From Microbacterium sulfonylureivorans (GTDB lineage: Bacteria > Actinomycetota > Actinomycetes > Actinomycetales > Microbacteriaceae): a stretch of DNA of 64,000 nt. The stretch spans positions 186,001-250,000 of the forward strand of contig NZ_RJAD01000004.1 in NCBI RefSeq assembly GCF_003999995.1, written 5' to 3'. The notes below the pieces were generated by a model. It worked only from the letters and a program-made list of their open reading frames with translations. It did not search any database and was not told the DNA's origin. This document shows positions 59,313 to 64,000 of the stretch, in pieces. The translations under genes and the position numbers were made by a program. The stretch's first letter is position 1, and every line of letters begins with the position of its first letter.

Positions 59313-60782
59313 ATGAGCACAGCCCCGTCGCCTGCAGCCGACACCACCGAAACCCCTGAGCCCCGCAACGGCTTCGATCGCTTCTTCGAGATCACCAGAC
59401 GCGGCTCGACGGTCGGCGCCGAGGTGCGCGGAGGCGTCGTGACCTTCGTGACGATGGCCTACATCGTCATCCTGAACCCGATCATCCTGTCGAGCGGGGT
59501 CGACGTCGACGGCAACAGCCTCGGCTTCACGCAGGTCGCCGCCGTGACCGCGCTGACCGCGGGCGTGATGACCGTCCTCTTCGGCCTCGTCACCCGCCTG
59601 CCCTTCGCGTTCGCGGCGGGGCTGGGCATCAACTCGTTCCTCGCCGTCGCCGTCGTCGGCCAGGTCACGTGGCCCGAGGCGATGGGCCTCGTGGTCATCA
59701 ACGGCCTCATCATCGTGGTGCTCGCCGCGACAGGTCTGCGGCGCATGATCTTCGACGCCGTGCCGATCCAGCTGAAGCTCGCGATCACCGTCGGCATCGG
59801 CCTGTTCATCGCCTTCATCGGCTTCGTCGACGCCGGTTTCGTCACGGCCACGGGCGCCTCCTCTCCGCCCGTCGGGCTCGGCATCAACGGATCCGTCGCG
59901 ACCGTGCCGACGCTGATCTTCGTCTTCACGCTGCTGCTCACCGGCATCCTGGTGGCCCGCAAGGTGAAGGGCGGCATCCTGATCGGTCTCGTTTCGGGCA
60001 CCGTGGTGGCGGTCATCGTCGAGGCGATCTGGAACATCGGCCCCAAGTTCACCGACGACGGGGTCAACCCCGGCGGCTGGGGACTCTCGGTCCCCGAGCT
60101 CCCGACCTCGCTCGTGAGCATCCCCGATCTGTCGCTCATCGGCGACGTCTCGTTCGGCTCGTTCGAGCGGATCGGCTGGCTGGCGGCGCTCATGCTCGTC
60201 TTCACGCTCGTCTTCACGAACTTCTTCGACGCCATGGGCACCATGACCGGACTGTCGAAGGAAGCCGGACTCGCCGACGCCAAGGGCGACTTCCCGCGCA
60301 TCAAGTCGGCGCTGATCGTCGAGGGCGTCGGCGCGGTCGCCGGTGGTTACGCTTCGGCGTCGTCGAACACGGTCTTCATCGAGTCCGGCGCGGGTATCGG
60401 CGAGGGTGCGCGCACCGGCTTCGCGAACATCGTCACCGGCCTGCTGTTCCTCGTCGCGATGTTCTTCTCGCCGCTGGTGTCGATCGTGCCCAGCGAGGTC
60501 GCTGCGTCCGCTCTGGTGATCGTCGGTGCGCTGATGATGGCGCAGATCCGCTACATCGACTTCTCGGAGTTCTCGGTGCTGCTGCCGGTGTTCCTCGCGA
60601 TCACCGTCATGCCGCTCACGTACTCGATCGCCAACGGCATCGGCGCGGGCTTCATCTCGTGGGTGATCGTGCGATCGCTCTCGGGCAAGGCGAAGCAGAT
60701 CAGCCCGCTGCTGTGGATCGTCGCGGCCGGATTCCTCGTGTACTTCGCACGCGGGCCGCTCGAGACGCTGCTCGCCGGCTGA
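59313..60782 (+). CDS. NCS2/AzgA-type purine permease
   Basis: 489 residues, about 12-14 membrane segments. Seen: VTFVTMAYIVILNPIIL, FAFAAGLGINSFLAV (substrate-site helix), TNFFDAMGTMTGLSKEAGL and SASSNTVFIESGAGI. Adenine/guanine/hypoxanthine uptake is typical for AzgA-like members. GGAGGTC lies 6 bases before the ATG. Near the purine genes but divergent. Confidence 0.93.
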   Translation: MSTAPSPAADTTETPEPRNGFDRFFEITRRGSTVGAEVRGGVVTFVTMAYIVILNPIILSSGVDVDGNSLGFTQVAAVTALTAGVMTVLFGLVTRLPFAFAAGLGINSFLAVAVVGQVTWPEAMGLVVINGLIIVVLAATGLRRMIFDAVPIQLKLAITVGIGLFIAFIGFVDAGFVTATGASSPPVGLGINGSVATVPTLIFVFTLLLTGILVARKVKGGILIGLVSGTVVAVIVEAIWNIGPKFTDDGVNPGGWGLSVPELPTSLVSIPDLSLIGDVSFGSFERIGWLAALMLVFTLVFTNFFDAMGTMTGLSKEAGLADAKGDFPRIKSALIVEGVGAVAGGYASASSNTVFIESGAGIGEGARTGFANIVTGLLFLVAMFFSPLVSIVPSEVAASALVIVGALMMAQIRYIDFSEFSVLLPVFLAITVMPLTYSIANGIGAGFISWVIVRSLSGKAKQISPLLWIVAAGFLVYFARGPLETLLAG

Positions 60783-60802
60783 CGCGACAGGTCTTTCGAG
60801 AG

Positions 60803-60830
60803 ACGGGATGCCGCGACCGCGGCATCCCGT
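60803..60830. terminator. Bidirectional terminator after the purine permease
   Basis: ACGGGATGCCGC (60803-60814), loop GACC, GCGGCATCCCGT (60819-60830), then CTTCTC. Perfect 12-base stem between convergent genes. Confidence 0.88.
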
Positions 60831-60834
60831 CTTC

Positions 60835-61275
60835 TCATTCCTCGATCGGCTCGAGGAGGAAGACGGCGATCAGCCGGTCGGTCTTGGACTGGTAGCTGTC
60901 GTAGTCGGGCCACACTGCGACGGCGCGCGCCCACCACTCGGCGCGCTCGTCGCCGGACAGCTCGCGGGCGAGGTAGTCGCGCTTGACCGCGCCGTCCTGC
61001 AGCTCGACGTGGGGATTCGCGCGGACGTTCCAGTACCAGTTCGGCGGATCGGGGTGCCCGCCCTTGGAGGCGACGACGAGGTAGCGCCCGTCGTGCTCGA
61101 CGCGCATGAGCGCAGTCTTGCGGAGGCCGCCGCTCTTCGCCCCGACCGACGTGAGGACCATGATCGGGACGCCGCGGAGCGTGTTGCCCTTGGCGCCGTT
61201 CGACTCCTCGAACAGCTCCGCCTGCTTGCGGGCCCAGGCGGACGTGGACGGCTTGTACTCTCCGGTCAGCGGCAT
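60835..61275 (-). CDS. Ddn-like F420-dependent nitroreductase family protein
   Basis: 146 residues of the deazaflavin-dependent nitroreductase family. Seen: [40 protein letters not shown] and [15 protein letters not shown]. The natural role in the family is quinone or related reduction with F420H2. TAGGGT (61282-61287) and exactly 6 bases precede the ATG: leaderless. Confidence 0.9.
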   Translation of the reverse strand: MPLTGEYKPSTSAWARKQAELFEESNGAKGNTLRGVPIMVLTSVGAKSGGLRKTALMRVEHDGRYLVVASKGGHPDPPNWYWNVRANPHVELQDGAVKRDYLARELSGDERAEWWARAVAVWPDYDSYQSKTDRLIAVFLLEPIEE

Positions 61276-61303
61276 GACCTCACCCTAACGCCGGCAGAGA
61301 AGA

Positions 61304-61341
61304 GGGGCGGATGCCGCAGCCTGAGCCGCGGCATCCGCCCC
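61304..61341. terminator. Terminator after sucD
   Basis: GGGGCGGATGCCGC (61304-61317) and GCGGCATCCGCCCC (61328-61341), 14-base perfect stem, 10-base loop. Read from sucD it is followed by TCTTCTCT. Confidence 0.88.
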
Positions 61342-61354
61342 CTCCTTCGCGCAG

Positions 61355-62284
<930 letters not shown>

Positions 62285-63448
62285 TCAGGCGTTGGCGAGC
62301 TCGGCGGCCTTGTCGGCGCCCTCGTCCATGGTCTCGGCCAGGGTCACGAGCGGGTGGTTCGCGTCGCGGAGGATCGCGCGGCCCTCTTCGACCTTGTTGC
62401 CGTCGAGGCGCACCACCAGCGGCTTCGAGGCGCTCGAGCCGAGCTCGGCGAGCGCACCGACGATGCCCTTCGCGACGGCGTCGCACGCCGTGATGCCGCC
62501 GAAGACGTTGACGAAGACGCTCTTGACCTGCGGGTCGCCGAGGATGACGTCGAGTCCGGCGGCCATGACCTCGGCCGAGGCGCCGCCGCCGATGTCGAGG
62601 AAGTTGGCGGGCTTGACGCCGCCGTGGCTCTCGCCGGCGTACGCGACGACGTCGAGCGTCGACATCACGAGGCCCGCGCCGTTGCCGATGACTCCGACCT
62701 CGCCGTCGAGCTTGACGTAGTTGAGGTCGTTCTCCTTGGCCTTGGCCTCGAGCGGGTCGGCCGCGTCCTTGTCTTCGAGGAGCGCGTGGGCCGCGTGGCG
62801 GAAGTCGGCGTTCTCGTCGAGCGACACCTTGCCGTCGAGGGCGATGATGTCTCCCTCCTCCGACAGGATCAGCGGGTTGACCTCGACGAGGGTCGCGTCC
62901 TCGCCCTTGTAGACGGCGTAGAGCTTGACGAACACGTCGCTCACCTTGTCGACGAGCTCGGGGGCGAACCCGGCGGCCTCGGCGATCTCGACGGCCTTCT
63001 GCTTGTCGATGCCCTGCAGCGGGTCGACGGCGACGCGGGCGAGGGCCTCGGGGCGCTCGACCGCGAGCTCCTCGATCTCCATGCCGCCTTCGACGCTCGC
63101 GAGCGAGAGGTAGGCGCGGTTCGCGCGGTCGAGCAGCACCGAGAAGTAGTACTCCTTGTCGATGCGGGCGCCCTGGGCGACCATCACGCGCTTGACGACG
63201 TGGCCCTTGATGTCGAGGCCGAGGATGGCCTTGGCCGCCTCGAACGCCTCGTCGGGGGTCTTGGCGACCTTCACGCCGCCGGCCTTGCCGCGGCCTCCGG
63301 TCTTGACCTGGGCCTTGACGACGACGACTCCGCCGATCTTCTCGGCTGCGGCTCGCACCTCCTCCGGCGTGTCCGCGACGATGCCGGCGAGCACCGGCAC
63401 CTCGTACTTCTCGAAAAGGTCACGTGCCTGGTACTCGTACAGATCCAC
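62285..63448 (-). CDS. sucC: Succinyl-CoA ligase beta subunit
   Basis: 387 residues. Seen: [22 protein letters not shown]-grasp segment [20 protein letters not shown] and [14 protein letters not shown], with [19 protein letters not shown] start 63448 with GAAGGA 7 bases upstream; the longer in-frame reading from 63523 would include the operator. First gene of sucCD; receives succinyl-CoA also from phenylacetate breakdown. Confidence 0.97.
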   Translation of the reverse strand: MDLYEYQARDLFEKYEVPVLAGIVADTPEEVRAAAEKIGGVVVVKAQVKTGGRGKAGGVKVAKTPDEAFEAAKAILGLDIKGHVVKRVMVAQGARIDKEYYFSVLLDRANRAYLSLASVEGGMEIEELAVERPEALARVAVDPLQGIDKQKAVEIAEAAGFAPELVDKVSDVFVKLYAVYKGEDATLVEVNPLILSEEGDIIALDGKVSLDENADFRHAAHALLEDKDAADPLEAKAKENDLNYVKLDGEVGVIGNGAGLVMSTLDVVAYAGESHGGVKPANFLDIGGGASAEVMAAGLDVILGDPQVKSVFVNVFGGITACDAVAKGIVGALAELGSSASKPLVVRLDGNKVEEGRAILRDANHPLVTLAETMDEGADKAAELANA

Positions 63449-63499
63449 AGTGCATTCCTTCGCAGGTGGCGAATGGGGGTGGTTTGACGCGAAAAAGCG

Positions 63500-63513
63500 T
63501 CTCGACGTCGAGA
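63500..63513. promoter_or_regulatory. Palindromic operator TCTCGACGTCGAGA upstream of sucC
   Basis: Perfect 14-base palindrome 52 bases before the sucC GTG, sharing its core and its spacing with the element before icd (46550-46567). The flanks differ (CG instead of TA on the left). Confidence 0.8.
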
Positions 63514-63597
63514 TATCGACCAATCCCCCAGCCTACTACCGCTTGCTGAGCGCTCCCGACCGCAACGACTCGCGCGCGGTTCGGCCGGGTGCGCGGA

Positions 63598-64000
63598 TCA
63601 GTGCGCGGCTGTCGCGGCATCCGGTTCCAGCTCCTCACCTCGGACCCGCGGAAGTCGTGCGAGATCGCAGACGGCGGGACCCTCGATGCGAGCGCCGTCA
63701 GCGCCGAACCGCGAGGCGTGGAGGGGGCAGTCCCACGTGTGCTCGGCGTCGTTCCAGCTGAGCACGCCGCCCAGATGCGTGCACACCGCGCTCACGGCCC
63801 GGGTGGCACCGTCAACGGTCGAGATGCCTACGGGGTGGCCGGCACGGCTCGCGACGACGCCCTCGCCCTCCGCCGGCCGCCGGACGGGCGTCGGCACGGC
63901 CTGTGCGCCGGCCCAGCCCGACGCCGCCTCCCATCCGACGCGGATGTTCTCCGCGCCGCCTCGGGCGAGATCGGCGGGAACGGTCATCCGCGTCGCGATC
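63598..64000 (-). CDS. Rieske 2Fe-2S domain protein, probably C-terminus of an FAD-dependent oxidoreductase (5' end cut off)
   Basis: The reading frame is open to the right edge. Seen: Rieske cluster motif CTHLGG with the second pair in CPLHASRF (C-x-H and C-x2-H), preceded by a segment NIRVGWEAASGWAGAQ. That segment resembles the linker of FAD-dependent oxidoreductases with a C-terminal Rieske domain. The apparent ATG at 63987 is probably internal. The N-terminal FAD part would lie beyond position 64000. Confidence 0.82.
   Translation of the reverse strand, partial: IATRMTVPADLARGGAENIRVGWEAASGWAGAQAVPTPVRRPAEGEGVVASRAGHPVGISTVDGATRAVSAVCTHLGGVLSWNDAEHTWDCPLHASRFGADGARIEGPAVCDLARLPRVRGEELEPDAATAAH

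Overview
The window is a stretch of high-GC actinobacterial chromosome, most likely from Microbacteriaceae and probably Microbacterium or a close relative (inference). The reasons are the strong G/C bias at third codon positions, the many genes whose start codon lies 6-7 bases after a TANNNT -10 box (leaderless mRNAs), a monomeric isocitrate dehydrogenase, the order sucC-sucD / DUF6350-purN-purH, and a ZTP riboswitch in front of glyA-folD. I see no transposase, integrase, phage gene, CRISPR array, rRNA or tRNA. The left edge cuts paaE and the right edge cuts a Rieske oxidoreductase gene.

Positions 1-18430 are an aromatic-acid catabolic block. Two minus-strand operons encode phenylacetyl-CoA breakdown: paaABCDE (1-3721), and thiolase, enoyl-CoA hydratase, paaH, paaZ and paaI (3800-9269). 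Both start beside nearly identical operator-like sequences (3742-3757 and 9321-9336), and a TetR gene (paaR, 9417) diverges from the second. An MHS-type transporter (10106-11488) and a plus-strand homoprotocatechuate meta-cleavage operon follow: a FAH-RraA fusion, a GntR regulator, hpaE, hpaD, hpaH and hpaI (11612-18427). The ring-activating enzymes (PaaK, HpaBC) are not in the window. The hpa operon contains unusual intergenic repeats.

Positions 18500-24760 hold a short tandem array, a transglutaminase-like protein, a small membrane protein, a YCII/DGPF protein with an ECF sigma factor (ECF42-like, shortened C-terminus), a SnoaL-like protein, and a MarR-MFS-quinone reductase module with two copies of a MarR-type operator. 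Positions 24770-29872 are one-carbon metabolism (folD, glyA under a ZTP riboswitch) and amino-sugar breakdown (GH20 hexosaminidase lipoprotein, nagA).

Positions 30313-32424 encode a striking 703-residue ECF sigma factor fused to a zinc-binding anti-sigma-like domain, a membrane segment and a long Asn/Gly/Ala repeat tail. Positions 34927-41360 are a second amino-sugar cluster on the minus strand: ROK repressor, ABC sugar uptake (binding lipoprotein and two permeases, no ATPase), ROK kinase and nagB. Positions 41508-49216 include a lipoprotein, an L,D-transpeptidase with a very long acidic cytoplasmic tail, icd, a GNAT, an acetyl xylan esterase and a BadF/BcrAD-type kinase.

Positions 49294-55347 carry an asymmetric heterodimeric ABC exporter preceded by a 26-codon ORF with an ideal ribosome binding site, and an alkylation-repair pair (ada-alkA fusion and ogt). 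Positions 55451-63448 are core metabolism: purH, purN, DUF6350, a purine permease, a Ddn-like F420 enzyme, sucD and sucC. icd and sucC share a perfect TCTCGACGTCGAGA palindrome at the same distance from their start codons. The heptamer GGATGCC/GGCATCC is strongly over-represented across the window and forms the stems of several terminators.
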